Shown here piece by piece: positions 39,261 to 61,673 of a stretch of 64,000 bases of DNA. How positions within the stretch are numbered: position 1 is the first letter of the stretch; each line of letters starts with the position of its first letter. A program made the translations under genes and the position numbers. The notes beneath the pieces are model-generated. The model was given only the letters and a program-made list of their open reading frames with translations. It was not told the origin of the DNA and searched no databases. Source of the stretch: Flaccisagitta enflata (lineage: Eukaryota; Chaetognatha; Sagittoidea; Aphragmophora); assembly GCA_965153355.1 (NCBI GenBank), contig OZ231126.1, positions 43,462,001 to 43,526,000 of the forward strand, read 5' to 3'.

Positions 39261-40059
39261 TATTGTTGTTTTGTCATTGCTATTGTTTTGTTGTAGTTGT
39301 TGATGTTGTTTCTGTTTCTGCTGTTGTTTCTGTTGTTGCTGCTGTTTTTGTTGGTTTTGTTGTTACTGCTTTAGTTTTTGTTGGTTTTGTTGTTACTGCT
39401 GTTGTTTTTGTTAGTTTTGTTGTTACTGCTGTTGTTTTTGTTGCTGCTGCTGTTGCTATTGTTGTTGCTGCTGCTGTTGCTATTGTTGTTTTGTCATTGC
39501 TATTGTTGTTTTGTTGTTGCTGTTGCTTTTGTTTTTGCTGCTGTTATTTCTGTTGTTTTTGTTGTTACTGCTATTGTTTTTGCTGCTGCTGCTATTGTTG
39601 TTTTGTCATTGCTATTGTTGTTTTGTTGTCGCTGTTGTTTTTGTTGCTGTTGTTTTTGTTGTTGCTGTTTTTTTGGTTGTTGCTGTTGTTTTTTGTTGCT
39701 ATTGTTTTTGTGGTTGCTGTGGTTGCTGTTGTTTTTGTGGTTCTTGTTTCTGTGGTTGCGGTTGTTTTTGTTGCTGTTGCTTTGGTGGTTGTTGTTTTTG
39801 TGGTTGCGGTTGTTTTGTTGTTGCGGTTGTTTTTGTTGTTACGGTTGTTTTTGTTGTTGCAGTTGTATTTGTTGTTGCGGTTGTTTTTGTTGTTGCGGTT
39901 GTATTTGTTGTTGCTGTTGTTTTTGCTGTTGCTGTTTTTGTTATTGCTGTTGTTTTTGTTGTTGCTGTTGCTTTTGTTGTTGCGGTTGTTTTTGTTGTCG
40001 CGGTTGTTTTTGTTGTTGCGGTTGTTTTTGTTATTGCTGTTGTTTTCAAGCAAATAGCG
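39240..40059. repeat. Degenerate TTG/GCT trinucleotide tract
   Basis: Imperfect GTTGTTTTTGTTGCTG repeats. On the minus strand they form an Asn/Lys/Thr-rich continuation of the next gene's frame, so their coding status is uncertain. Confidence 0.85.
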
Positions 40060-43000
40060 CCTTTCTTCTTTATTTTTCCTGCGATGTTTCGACCTTTTTT
40101 CAATTCCCTCTGTTGGTTCTTCTTCAAATTCGTTATCATTCACGTCTTTTATCTGTTTTTCGTCTTTTTCTTCTGATTCTGACGATGATTTCGCTTCTTT
40201 GTTGCTTTCCTTTAATTCATCTATAATGGTTCCATGGCTTTCACTCACAGCCTTTTCTGTTTCTTCTTCAATTGCGATGCCAACTCCTTCTTCAATGGTT
40301 TCGAATTCTCTTTCAGGTTTTCCTGTTTCTTCTTCAATTGCGATGCCAACTCCTTCTTCAGTGGTTTCGAATCCCTTTTCAGGTCCTGTTGTTGTCGTTT
40401 CTCCGCTTCCCGATAGGACTTCGATATTTTGCGTCTTCCGGTTCTTCCTCTTCTTCTTTTTCTTCTTCGTTGTCGCTTGATCTTCGCTTTTTGTATGATC
40501 ATCAGATTCTAACTGATCGCCGTCATTCGAATGGTTGCCACTTCCACCTTGATTATCACCCCCTTCTCCGGATCCGGCTTCAGTTTCCGACTGATCCCCG
40601 CTCACAAGCTGATCACCACCACTTTCTTTTTGGTGCCCACTCTCTGTCAAATCTTTGCTTCCACTTCCTGTTTGATCCACATTTCCTTCTCCCGCGGTAT
40701 CGCCTCCTTTTCTTTCCTCCGAGACCACGTGGTCTCGTTTAATAGTGTCTCCCTCGATTGCTTCTATCTCTTTGGCGAGATTTCTGTCCTTTCCCTCATC
40801 TGATTTTCTTTCATCGCTACCTCCCTCGATATTACTTTTCTCTTTTCTTTTTCCTAAGCCTCCATCAACACCTTGTATACTGCCTCCTCCGTCAGCTCCT
40901 TCTTTTCCTCCTTCTTCTAAATCAACTCCCTCTTCTCTTCTTCCTCTTCTTTCAACCGCTTCTTCCCTTCCTCTTCCTCCTCTTTCTATTTCCGGTTTGC
41001 GATATTCGAATTTGGTTCTATGCAGTGAAGTTGGCAGATGCAAAACACGCCGATGATGTTTTCCCGGAATACGCCGTCGATTCGACAACGGTGACGGAAG
41101 TTGGCCTGGAAGATCTCCCGCCGCTACGCGACAACGTTTTGTCGACGACGAGGTGGCGACTCCGCGTCGATGATGATCGACGAGCGGTTGCAACTTAACG
41201 GAGAATGAAGGTGATGATAATTCGGATGTCACTGCGGGAGAGGAGGATGATGAGGTGGAAATAGGCGGTAGGGTACAGAAGGAAGAGGGTAGAGTAGATA
41301 CGTCCGTGAACAATTGTTTTAGACGAGTCTCTCCACAGTTTTCTGTAGAAGTTTCGATGAATGAAATCACTTGGGGCGTTGAGTATTTTACGTCTTCTGC
41401 TGAATCGTGAAAGGAGGAGAAATTTTCGTCACCTTCCTTTCTTCTTGGCAGCAAAGGCTCAAAGTCGTCGAATTTTTCCGCCGTTGAAGGTGAGTCTGTG
41501 GGCGGGGGCGTCGAGGTTGCGGCCGGAAGCGTCCAGTCTGCGGGCGGAAGCGTCGCAGAGGCGATCGAGGCCAAAGACGACGAGGAATTAGAAAGTCGCG
41601 ACGATTTTGGCTGAGCGAAGTTACGCAACGACGGGATCTGGGGATGGGGATGATGCAATAATATGGAAATGAACGCAGGAAACAAACTAGATGACTGTAT
41701 GGGAGTTGATTAGGAAGTCATATTCAAATTTTATTCTCATTTCAAAATGGAAAAAGAATATAAACATGGGTTGGCCCCACATGATATTATGTCATGAGAA
41801 ACATACAGATTTATCGAAAAATCGTTATCCCACTTCTAAGCTTCGAAAATGCAGGCAAAAACATCAGTGAAGCCGATACAATTCAGGCAGAGTTGAAAGA
41901 AACTATTTTGATTGTTTTGGTTGAAGAACATTTTATCTTTTCTTCCCCACAGCATCAGCAGCAGCGGATGAAATAGGTTGTTTTGATTTTCTTGACAGAT
42001 CCCGGTCCGGGATTACTATGTACTTTCAGGTTCGCTCCGTCTCTCTGATCTTAAAAGACGGCTTGGATTTTGAGTCATACAAAAAATATACTCAAGAATA
42101 CATTATCTCTCACTTTCTTATCCTTTCTTTTTAAGTCGCGTGCACGCGACTCTATACCCCGCTTTGTCGGTCCGTTGGTCCGTTCGTCACACTTTTTCGG
42201 CGTTTTTGGCAGTCTTTGGTCATACAGCTCTAGCCCAAATGCTCTCAAAAACGGCCCCTGCCCACTCGCAGGACTAGGGAAGCCGTGTATCCGGCCTTGT
42301 TAGTTGCTCAACTTAGAGGAATTTTTGGGTTGATGGGATCAACATAATAACGATTAATAGCATCAGAATCCCTCGTCGGTTGTTTAGACCTCCCCTAAAG
42401 CGTCAGCTATGCGAGAAAACAAGTGTGAAACAAGCCGTCTCTTGATGGCAAATTAAAACCTAAGTCCAGGCCAAAGGCTACATCGGTGGAGAATATCTCA
42501 CCCCAAACGAAAAAAGCCCTTTGGCTGTATCCGCTTGTCCGTATCGATCCGTTGGGCTATATGTATTTGATTTTAGGTTGTCTGTCAGTCGTTTTTAGTC
42601 ACGGACGCGCGACTTTGTAAGTTGCCGTGACGGTACATTAGTCCGATTGATCTTGCCAATGTGTGATCTTGCCAATGTGTGATCTTGTGATATTCTTAGT
42701 AGCGGACTCCGTCTGTCGGTCCATGATGATCGAATTGAAAAGGTCAAAAGGGTGATAGTCGCAAAAGCGTTACATGGTCAGCGGTACCCGATGCCCCTAA
42801 GTTAGTGTATGTGGGAATGAGATTGTGAGAGGGGCAGCGGCCCCGGAGGGGCCGATGACCTATGATTCCACATAGGACAATTTTCTCCGGTTTGAGAGGC
42901 TGGTTTGGAGGGCTGAGAGGCCTGATTTTGGCTCTGAAAGGTCTGATTTAGGGTGTAAGAGGCGAGGTTTGGGGTCTGAGAGGCTAGATTTGGGATCTGA

Positions 43001-45003
43001 AAGGCCTTATTTGGGTCTGAGGGGTCTAATTTGGGGTCTGAAAAGCCTGACATGGGGTCTGGGGCCTGATTTGGATCTGAGAGGCCTAATTTGGGGTCTG
43101 AGAAGCTTGATCTGGGGTCTGGGAGGTCTGATTTGGGTTCTGGGAGGCCTGATTTGAGGTCTGAGAAGCCTGATTTGGGGTCAGAAAGGTCTGATTTGGA
43201 GTTGAAAAGGCCTGATTTGGGGTCTGAGAGGCTTTATTTGAGGCTTGGGGGAGGGGGGGACGGACGGACGGACGGACGGAAACCGGAGAAAATTGCCCTA
43301 TGTGGAATCATAGGTCATCGGCCCCTCCGGGGCCGCTGCCCAAAAACGAGCATTCGTTACGATTTAAGGTAGGGATGTGGAAGCGGTCGATTTTAATGCC
43401 GCTTCCACCGCTTCCGCTTCCGCTTCCGCTACCATTTTACAGTTCAAATACTAGTAGCTATCCCATCCTCTAAATTGGAAGCGGTCAATCGCTTCCACAT
43501 CCCTAATTTAAGGTACTGCGGTAGTGTTTGTGTCTAAGGGGTTGTTGTTGTTGTTGTTGCCACTTGGGAGGAGTGGAAGTTTTCCATACTCTCGTACAGT
43601 ATGGGGCGTTCTGCCTGCCAATGCAATTACGCAGATCCACCATTCGAGGCGCCCCTGTCCGGATCCATTGTTACCCTCCCTTCCACCCTTCAACCCTCCC
43701 GTCTAGCTAGCTATTTTTACTGTATTCACCAATCAACCCCTCCTAGAGCCCGATCGCATGGTTGAGGATTCCAACCTCCATTGAAAAGACTCGTCCAATG
43801 CAGGACTCGAACTCGTGGCCCAGAGGGCCACGAGCGCACACGCTACCTCTGAGCTATCCCCCCCCCTGTGTTTAAGGGGTGGGAAAGGGGGGGTGTGGAA
43901 TAGGGTTGTATGCCCCTATCCGCGACGATATTGTAACCCCGCGATACTCGTTTGGTTAAAATTGGCTGCATGATGTAAAGCAACGGAAGAAAACTACATC
44001 TTTGGAGCCATAAAAAATTTAAAAAATCAAAAACGGTTCTGCGATTTGTTTCCACGCTACTCAAGACTGCACTGACGCGGAAAAAGAACTGAGTAACGCT
44101 ATTAGCTTAAATGATCAAAGAGCGATTTTTAAATAAGTTAAAACTGATTAAGTCTTGATGCATAAATGCCTTTTTAAATCTTCATCAACAGCCCACGTGA
44201 TAAGCTTTTGTACGTATCCCGGCTCGGGAAAAATTCTCGCCGGAAAATCGTGACAAATTTGTTTTTACAAAGATTAACTTGAATTATAAAGATAAAGTAA
44301 AAAAACAAGGCCGGATACACGGCTACCGAAGTCGCGTGCGGGTGGGCAGGGGCCATATATGAGGTCACTAGACTATTTGGGCAGGAGCAGTGAGGTCAAA
44401 GAAATAAAATCATAAAAAAAGGTAAAGTGTGACCGACCGACCAACCGACCGACCGACGGACAAAGCGGGTTGTAGAGTCGCGTGCACGCGACTAAAAAGA
44501 GAATAAGACGACGCGAGGGTCGTTTTAAGACTGGAAAGCCTGGCCCCAGCTTTGATGCAGTAGAGAAGTGAAAGGAATGCTCGAAAGTCCGAACTAATTC
44601 TGACAAATGTGCCATTTTTAGTCGCGGACACGCGACTCTACACCTTGCCGTGTCGATCGGTAGGTTGGTACGTTACGAACTTTTTTGGATTTCGAGCGGT
44701 TTTTGCATTACGGCCCCTGCCCAACCGTCCGCGACTGTCTTGCTGTGTATCCGGCCTTGTTTAAGGTGCATCCCCGCATTTCTATAAGATGGTCTACCCG
44801 TCCATATGTCCGTCAGTCAGTCACACCTTTTCTCCAAAATGTTGAGATTTAGCGACTTTCGTGACTTGGATGATTCTAAAGCAAAATCAGGTAACGCTGC
44901 AACTGTTGCACATGACAGTCCATCTGTCTTTCCATAACTCACACACTGTTAATACAAAAATCAGCACGCAGTGACACCGTCAGGACGCATCGTTCCGTTT
45001 TGG

Positions 45004-45093
<90 letters not shown>

Positions 45094-45107
45094 TTCTTGT
45101 TGTTGTC

Positions 45108-45153
<46 letters not shown>

Positions 45154-45248
45154 TTGTTGTTGTTGTTGTTGTTGTTGTTGTTTGGTTGTTGTTGTTATTT
45201 TTTGGTTGTTGTTATTGTCGTTTCTATTATTGTTGTTGTTGTTGTTGC

Positions 45249-45289
<41 letters not shown>

Positions 45290-45294
45290 GTTGT

Positions 45295-45335
<41 letters not shown>

Positions 45336-45386
45336 ATGTTGTTGTTGTTGTTTTTGCTGTTGTTGCTGTCATCGTCGTCGTCATCG

Positions 45387-45471
<85 letters not shown>

Positions 45472-46899
45472 GCTTGTTGTGGTTGCTGTTGTTGTGGTTG
45501 TTGTTGCTTTCGTGTATTTCGCTCTTCTGTCTGTTGAAGCTGTTGTCTTCGTCATCGTTTTAGCGATTGCTTTTGAATCAGCCTTTGTCAATTTATTCCC
45601 AACATTCTCACGGGGCGATTAAGCTTACCTCCAGTCGCTTCCAATGGGCTTGTCCTTCTTTCGCCTCAGCCGTATCAGCTCCTTGTCGTTCCTTTCTTCT
45701 TTGTTCTCGTCTGGTGTCGATACATTTTTCTATCAATTTTATATCTTTATCGCCGCAAAATCGTTCTTGCTTCTCAGTCGCGTCCATAATCATTTTCGTA
45801 CCATCATCAATTTCATTCGTGGTATTATTTCCTCCCTTTACATTTTTCCTTCTTCGGACTTTCTTCCTCTGTATCGACATTCCTTCGTCCTCCGCCAAAC
45901 CTCCGCTTTCTTCGTTGTACCCGTTTAGTTTGTTTTTCTTACCGACTCCACCACCCGTTCTCATACTTGCATCTGTCACATCTACTTTCCCGTCGCGTTC
46001 ATTTCTTCGTTTTTCATTGTTCATTCCTCCGTCAGTCATTCTTGTGTCTCGCTCACTTCCATCTTCGCGTCGGCTGTCGTCCTCAAGGCCTTGTCTATGG
46101 TCCAATCCACAGTTTTTCATTTCATCATCAAAAATCACTCCTTTTCTGTCCTTCGTAGTTTCTATCTTCGGTGGCGATGTACTTAGCGTTGGTGTCATCT
46201 TCGTCGTCGTCGCTCTCGTCGTAGTCGTGGTAGTAGATGCCGTCAGTGTCGTCAACGCCGTCTCCGGGGCCAATTCCGTAGCGTTCAACGGAGGCGTCGT
46301 GTCTCTTGGTTTTGCCATCGTAGTCACGTCGGTTGTAATTCTGACATTTTCTTCTTGATCTTCGGTGACCGTGTCGATGAATCCTTGGGAAATCGCCGAA
46401 GTAGAAGAAGTAGAAAGTGAATGCGTGATCGTTTCCAATGGCAAATGAGATGATGATACATTGACAATCCCATTCGCGTTGTTTATCTTCATGGTATTCA
46501 AAAGGGATGCATCATTATCCGCATCAACAATCCGCTCCTCCGCGACCGCATCCACATCCACCCAAATCGCATCTGTATCTTCAATGGCATCTGCCTCCGC
46601 ATCTCTCGCTATGAAAACGGCGTCCGCATCCAAATCCGAATCCGAGTCCGCAAGTCTAACCAAAGAAACGGTGGGCGCCAATCCGATCGACCCAAAGGCG
46701 ATCGTCGGCACTTCCGAGATTTCCGACGCCACGACGACGACGAAAAATTCGGTGTCCCCGTCGAGATGAGGATGAGCGCGAGGCCAAGGAGGAAGGGACT
46801 CATCATTCATGGATCCAACGGCGTTATACGTCGTTGACATTGACGTTGTCATATCATCCATCACGATAACGGTTTCATCAACGCATGGCACGGTATCCG
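40060..46899 (-). CDS. Low-complexity Ser/Thr/Glu-rich gene, two exons found
   Basis: I do not recognise this protein. Minus-strand exon 46899-45629 follows an acceptor AAATCCAG and ends GGAG|GTAAGC in phase 0. It encodes Asp/Ala-rich (DSDSDLDADAVF), Ser/Thr-rich and basic regions, ending HWKRLE. Exon 41637-about 40060 follows CCATCCCCAG, also in phase 0, and starts IPSLRNFAQPKSS. It continues with DFEPLLPRRKEGDENFSSF, then highly charged Glu/Lys/Gly repeats including two near-identical GVGIAIEEET units, and a KKKKKKRKNRK run. The frame runs on into the trinucleotide tract to 39592. Matching phases suggest one gene across a 4-kb intron, but without homology each exon could be separate. The true 5' end was not found. 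Confidence 0.45.
42131..42303 (+). repeat. Full-length hairpin-family copy
   Basis: Runs from TTTTTAAGTCGCGTGCACGCGACT (hairpin) through CTATACCCCGCTTTGTCGGTCC, CCCCTGCCCACTCGCAGGACT and ends CCGTGTATCCGGCCTTGTT, each given here in separate short pieces. In the opposite sense it starts AACAAGGCCGGATACACGG and ends with the hairpin and an A run. Confidence 0.85.
42760..43345. mobile_element. Foldback element with minisatellite core
   Basis: The terminal blocks are inverted over about 55 bp: GGCAGCGGCCCCGGAGGGGC...ATAGG..AATTTTCTCCGG on the left (from about 42832) and the complement on the right (about 43275-43342). The core is about 15 units of CTGAGAGGCCTGATTTGGGG (roughly 21-24 bp) followed by (GACG)n. 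The left flank GTTACATGGTCAGCGGTACC is shared with other copies at 14.0, 14.8, 51.3, 54.4-55.0 and 56.4-56.7 kb. It lies inside the intron of the minus-strand gene. Confidence 0.8.
43370..43505. mobile_element. 136-bp hAT-like MITE
   Basis: ATTTAAGG is exactly duplicated at 43362-43369 and 43506-43513. The ends TAGGGATGTGGAAGCG and CGCTTCCACATCCCTA are perfect inverted repeats. CTTCCG repeats lie inside. No coding capacity. Confidence 0.93.
43543..43866 (-). mobile_element. tRNA-derived SINE
   Basis: Read on the minus strand, the head (about 43862-43790) has an A box TAGCTCAGAGGTAG (about 43856-43843) and a B box GTTCGAGTCC (about 43812-43800). A non-tRNA body and a tail of AAC repeats follow, ending near 43543. 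The flanks TGTGTCTAAGGGGT (43529-43542) and TGTGTTTAAGGGGT (43867-43880) form a 14-bp target duplication with one mismatch. It would have been transcribed by RNA polymerase III and moved by a LINE not seen here. Because a SINE explains the tRNA-like head, I do not call a tRNA gene. Confidence 0.88.
44302..44501 (-). repeat. Full-length hairpin-family copy
   Basis: AACAAGGCCGGATACACGG, AGTCGCGTGCGGGTGGGC, a GACCGACC tract, then TAGAGTCGCGTGCACGCGAC and TAAAAA. Confidence 0.85.
44616..44762 (+). repeat. Full-length hairpin-family copy
   Basis: TTTTTAGTCGCG-GACA-CGCGACT at the left, CCAACCGTCCGCGACTG near the right, ending GTGTATCCGGCCTTGTTT. A further copy starts immediately after it (about 44763-44830). 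Confidence 0.85.
45003..45480. repeat. TTG microsatellite
   Basis: Nearly 480 bp of GTT triplets with small interruptions, in the intron of the minus-strand gene near its donor at 45628. Confidence 0.95.
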
Positions 46900-47003
46900 C
46901 TGGATTTGGGAAGCCTCATTGACAGGCGTCCGCCTCGACGACCGATAACAACCATCGCATCATCACGGGCTTGCGCGGCAGATCGTTGCCGACGGCGCCT
47001 TAG

Positions 47004-47575
47004 CGCGTCGCCCTGGATGATCACGGGAAGCGGCAGCGGCAGCGCGGCGCTGGCAACGACGGCGGCGGCGGCGGCAACGTAGCCTTCAGCGGCAGTTACC
47101 AATTTCGACAGCAGGGTGATGGAGGCGCTGGCGAAATCCCAGGACAGAAATTCAGACGGACCAACTCCGACGAATTCCGTCATGAGTTCGTGCATGTGCA
47201 GATTAAGTCGCAGCACAAGCAGAGAAATATCTCCAAAGACTCGAAAGATCACCCGATTTACCCCACAGACGATATTTCGTGCAGGAATACGAAATTTGGG
47301 CGGCGCAGTTTTTGAACATTCATCCGTTTGGCAACGTCATGATTAAGAAGGAGAATCGGGAGAGTAAGAGGACGTTGACGGCTTATATGAGGAAGATCGC
47401 GGGTGACGCTTACGGCATTTGCATACGCAAAAGAATGAAGAAATTGAACGAGTATCAGTTGAAGAATTTCGAGTTTTCCAATGGAGGGCTGTCGTTATCA
47501 TCGTCGTCGTCGTCTGGACATAATAATCATTTTCATTTGGACCGGTCGTTGCATGCCGCCGATGCGTATTCGTGA
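47004..47575 (+). pseudogene. Unrecognised coding-like region with a frame switch
   Basis: Frame A is open from 47004 to a stop at 47313. It reads through a Gly run into KFRRTNSDEFRHEFVHVQ and HPIYPTDDIS. Frame B is open from about 47213 to 47575 with FVQEYEIWAAQFLNIHPFG, RTLTAYMRKIAGDAYG and a Ser/His-rich end. The most protein-like part of A ends near 47275, where the best part of B begins. One indel near there, or a short intron I cannot place, would make a single gene. A competing minus-strand frame (47252-46878) overlaps it. No family recognised. Confidence 0.35.
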
Positions 47576-47914
47576 TTACAGTTATTTGTAATTTTGTATT
47601 GTTATGTTCATTCATTTGTCCGTGTGTGTGTGTGTTTGTGTGCGCGTTTGACGTAGTTTTCTTTTTCTTGCATGCGTTTTCATCCTTATTCTCAAATTAC
47701 ATGGATAGACTAATTTTCATTATGAAATTCATTGAATCATTCGCATTTTTTGATCGATCATTTCAGGTACAGACTGTTCAATCAATTCTTTGTGACTGAC
47801 AAAAAATCAACACTAGTTGAGAAATTCGATTTCGAATTTTGAAATCTATTTAACTTCGAAGCCTTCAAAGAAGTCTCTTCTCTCTTTCTCTCAACTCTCC
47901 CCGACCAACCAAAA
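47576..47914. other. Intergenic spacer upstream of the first SNRPG copy
   Basis: AT-rich with a short GT tract (47622-47641). The promoter of the following gene should lie here. No clear core element is seen. Confidence 0.5.
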
Positions 47915-48479
47915 ATGTCTAAAGCGAATCCTCCCGAATTGAAGAAGTTCATGGACAAAAAGTTGAGTCTGCAGCTCAACGCCGGAAGACGTCTCGTGGG
48001 CACGCTGCGGGGATACGATCCGTTCATGAACCTCGTCATCGCCGACACCGTCGAGTTGCTCAAGAACGGGGAAAAACGACAGGTTAGTAGAGAAAGTGTC
48101 TGAGGCACGGGTTCCCAAAGTAGACGCGATCTGGGCGTTTGGGAAAGGTACAGACTTGTTGATGATTGAATTGAACTGGCGAACAGTTTTCAAATGTGCC
48201 GTATTTAAGGCTTAGCGAAGGATCTCGCTGATGATGACTGTTGGAGTGTTGGTACTGCTTAAATGCTCAAATGCTTAATTGCTCGCAGAAGTGAAATACA
48301 GATCAGTCCATGGCCGTAACTCGAGATCTTTAGGAAACTCTTTTACGAAAAGTTCCCTTCACACGCGCGTGTCATGTCATGTCGACGTCAACGTTCGATT
48401 TTTCGCCCCTTGGCAGGTCGGGATGGCCGTGATTCGTGGCAACTCAGTCGTCATGATCGAGGCGATGGACAGAATATGA
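47915..48479 (+). CDS. SNRPG: Small nuclear ribonucleoprotein G, copy 1
   Basis: Sm G is one of seven ring proteins on the U1, U2, U4 and U5 snRNAs in the spliceosome. Exons 47915-48082 and 48417-48479 join at CAG|GTTAGT and TTGGCAG in phase 0, giving 76 aa, the usual length. Exon 1 has the Sm1 strand region ([32 protein letters not shown]). Exon 2 has the Sm2 motif ([18 protein letters not shown]). The middle ([10 protein letters not shown]) differs from the animal consensus and from copy 2. Both exons are intact. Confidence 0.95.
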
Positions 48480-48986
48480 CAGAAGACGAATCAACTCCGT
48501 TAAAGATACGATGACGTCATCGCAACGATGGACCGAACTTGAAAAAGTTGGTTGAACCCACGATAGCAGCAACTCGTCTCTGATCGCGGAACTTCCGGAC
48601 ACGTTCACAACGTATTTCTGCAGCTGATTGACTTCATTACAACGTTATTCATCTAAATGTATTATTTTGTATTATTCTAATTAAGAAGAGTACGCGGATT
48701 AAATTTCACCTACCTACGAAAGCCGCCATACGGAAACGGTTTTTAGCAACGCAATGCCTGATTTTTATAAAGCCATTCATGAAAATTCACTTTTTCACAG
48801 TCAACTTCACTTTTGCACTCGGTTTCAAAATTCCGACAGCCAGCTAATTTCTCTCAAAACAGCCCAATCACCTTCAAAGACAAACTGATATAAATTAGAT
48901 AACTCGATCAATCGATTACTCCGTGAAATTTAAAAGAGAAGTTTCCCCAAGACAAGTAGTTATCTAACTTTACCAAACAAACAAGA
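48480..48986. other. Spacer between the SNRPG copies
   Basis: About 500 bp of AT-rich sequence without repeats of note. It must hold the terminator of copy 1 and the promoter of copy 2. No AATAAA is obvious. Confidence 0.5.
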
Positions 48987-49678
48987 ATGTCTAAAGCTAG
49001 TCCTCCCGAGTTAAAGAAGTTCATGGACAAGCGATTGGGCCTTCAGATCAACGGAGGTCGGAATCTCGTCGGAACTTTGCGGGGCTACGATCCGTTCATG
49101 AATCTCGTCATAGACGGATGCGTGGAGAAAATGAAAAATGGCCAAATGCGCGAGGTGAGGGTGCCTGCAGGGTGGCGGGAAGAGGCGAGAGGGAGATGAC
49201 TGTGTCTGGTTGTCTAGGAAAAGAAGATAAGGGCTGTATCTGACTGTAGGAATAGGAGAGGAGGAAGATAACTGCTTCCCCATTTCAGGGAGATTTTTTC
49301 TCGTTGTAGGAAAAGGAAAGGAGAAGATTGAATCTAGATGTAAGAAAAAGAAAGGGGGGAAAGCAGGGAAAAGAAGATTAAGAAAAGGAAAGGGGGAAGA
49401 TTAATGTTTCAGCTGAGAAGATATCCATTCGCATCTGTGAGGGTGCGAAGCCAATATCCATGTAAGCGGGGATTGCTACGAGGGTGGTTTTCCCGCTTAC
49501 ACTTGTTATAAATCAGGAAAAGGAAAGGACTCACTTCAAAGAAGTGGTTGAAAACTTGTTTCATCTACGCGCAGTGGTTGTTATCGTTATTGATTACTCT
49601 TTCGTTCTCAAGGTTGGCATGGTGGTCATTCGGGGAAACTCAGTCGTCATGCTGGAGGGTCTGGATCGAATTGGATGA
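48987..49678 (+). CDS. SNRPG: Small nuclear ribonucleoprotein G, copy 2
   Basis: A second Sm G gene in the same orientation about 500 bp downstream. Exons 48987-49154 and 49613-49678 join at GAG|GTGAGG and CTCAAG in phase 0, giving 77 aa. It has the same exon structure and intron position as copy 1. It is nearer the animal consensus in the centre ([15 protein letters not shown]) and in Sm2 ([18 protein letters not shown]). The conserved intron position shows duplication of a genomic segment, not retroposition. No breaks are seen. Confidence 0.95.
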
Positions 49679-49963
49679 CCTTCTTTCGCTTCAAAATGCA
49701 AATAAACTTTAAAACGCCTGATCTTGCCACTAACTCGATGCCTGCGATGAACTCATCCATTTTGATACGTTGACTGCAACGTATCAATAGACACGATGAT
49801 GATTTATATTCAAGAGAAGAACTGTGATACATATTTACAAACGTGATACCTCTGATTTTAGCGTCCCTCGTTGTGTTTTTATATTTACCCTAGACGTATT
49901 CGCGTCTCGAAACGGCGTTTTACCAGATTTTGCATTCTAGCTGTAGCGCGAATTTACTGTCTT

Positions 49964-50113
49964 TTTAGTTGCGGACACGCACTCAATAAGAGGCTTTGTC
50001 CGTCCGTCCGTCCGTCCGTCCGTCCGTAAGCACGAGTCGAAAAGTGTGAAATTGCGCATTTCCGCCCCTGCCCACCTGTCCGCAACTGGTGGCCGTGTAT
50101 CCGGCCTTGTTTA
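49964..50113 (+). repeat. Full-length hairpin-family copy
   Basis: TTTTTAGTTGCGGACACGC at the left, six CCGT units, TGTCCGCAACTGG near the right, ending CGTGTATCCGGCCTTGTTT. Its left arm AGTTGCGGAC matches the altered right arm GTCCGCAACT. Confidence 0.9.
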
Positions 50114-50197
50114 ACCTCGATCTCGGTTAACAATGTACTTTCTTAATCCAGATTACAAGTGTAGATTCTGACTGACCGCCAAAACTTGAGATACATA

Positions 50198-58010
<7,813 letters not shown>

Positions 58011-58189
58011 GGAGGAGGAGGAGGAGGGGGGAGGAGATGGCGATGAGGAGGAGAAGGCAGATAAGACAATTGATTTGGGGGGGATATATGAATTGTTTGT
58101 AATATCGTCGACGAGGACGTTATTACTCAGTCTATAGACATTTCGATATTTGTAGATATGTCTGCAGTTCAGTTTGGCTATCTCAGCAT
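58011..58189. other. 3' flank of NDUFV2
   Basis: A GAG-rich stretch (58008-58050) and AT-rich sequence. No clear AATAAA is seen. Confidence 0.5.
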
Positions 58190-58350
58190 GAATCACTCAT
58201 TCTGGATATTTCAACTCAGTTGAGATCTCTCATTCTGGCACATTTCAGCGTTGAGATCTCTCGTCTACTGAGATAAATCTTGGACATGAGAATCTCAGCA
58301 TGGCTGAAATGTGGCACAAAATGGTCTATGAGTTGAAATGTCAGAATGGT
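58190..58350. repeat. Imperfect inverted repeat ending at an assembly gap
   Basis: CATTCTGGATATTTCAACTCA (split about 58198-58218) pairs with TGAGTTGAAATGTCAGAATG (about 58329-58348). GGCACATTTCAGC pairs with GCTGAAATGTGGCAC. The centre is near 58265. Confidence 0.75.
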
Positions 58351-58360
58351 NNNNNNNNNN
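58351..58360. other. Assembly gap (10 N)
   Basis: Ten unresolved bases directly after the inverted repeat. The true gap length may differ. Confidence 1.
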
Positions 58361-61652
<3,292 letters not shown>

Positions 61653-61673
61653 CCCCCCTTCTTTTCATCATAG

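Noticed and set aside
43790-43862. tRNA gene on the minus strand
   Set aside because: A and B boxes are present, but the sequence continues into a 320-bp body with an AAC tail and a 14-bp target duplication, so it is a SINE head.
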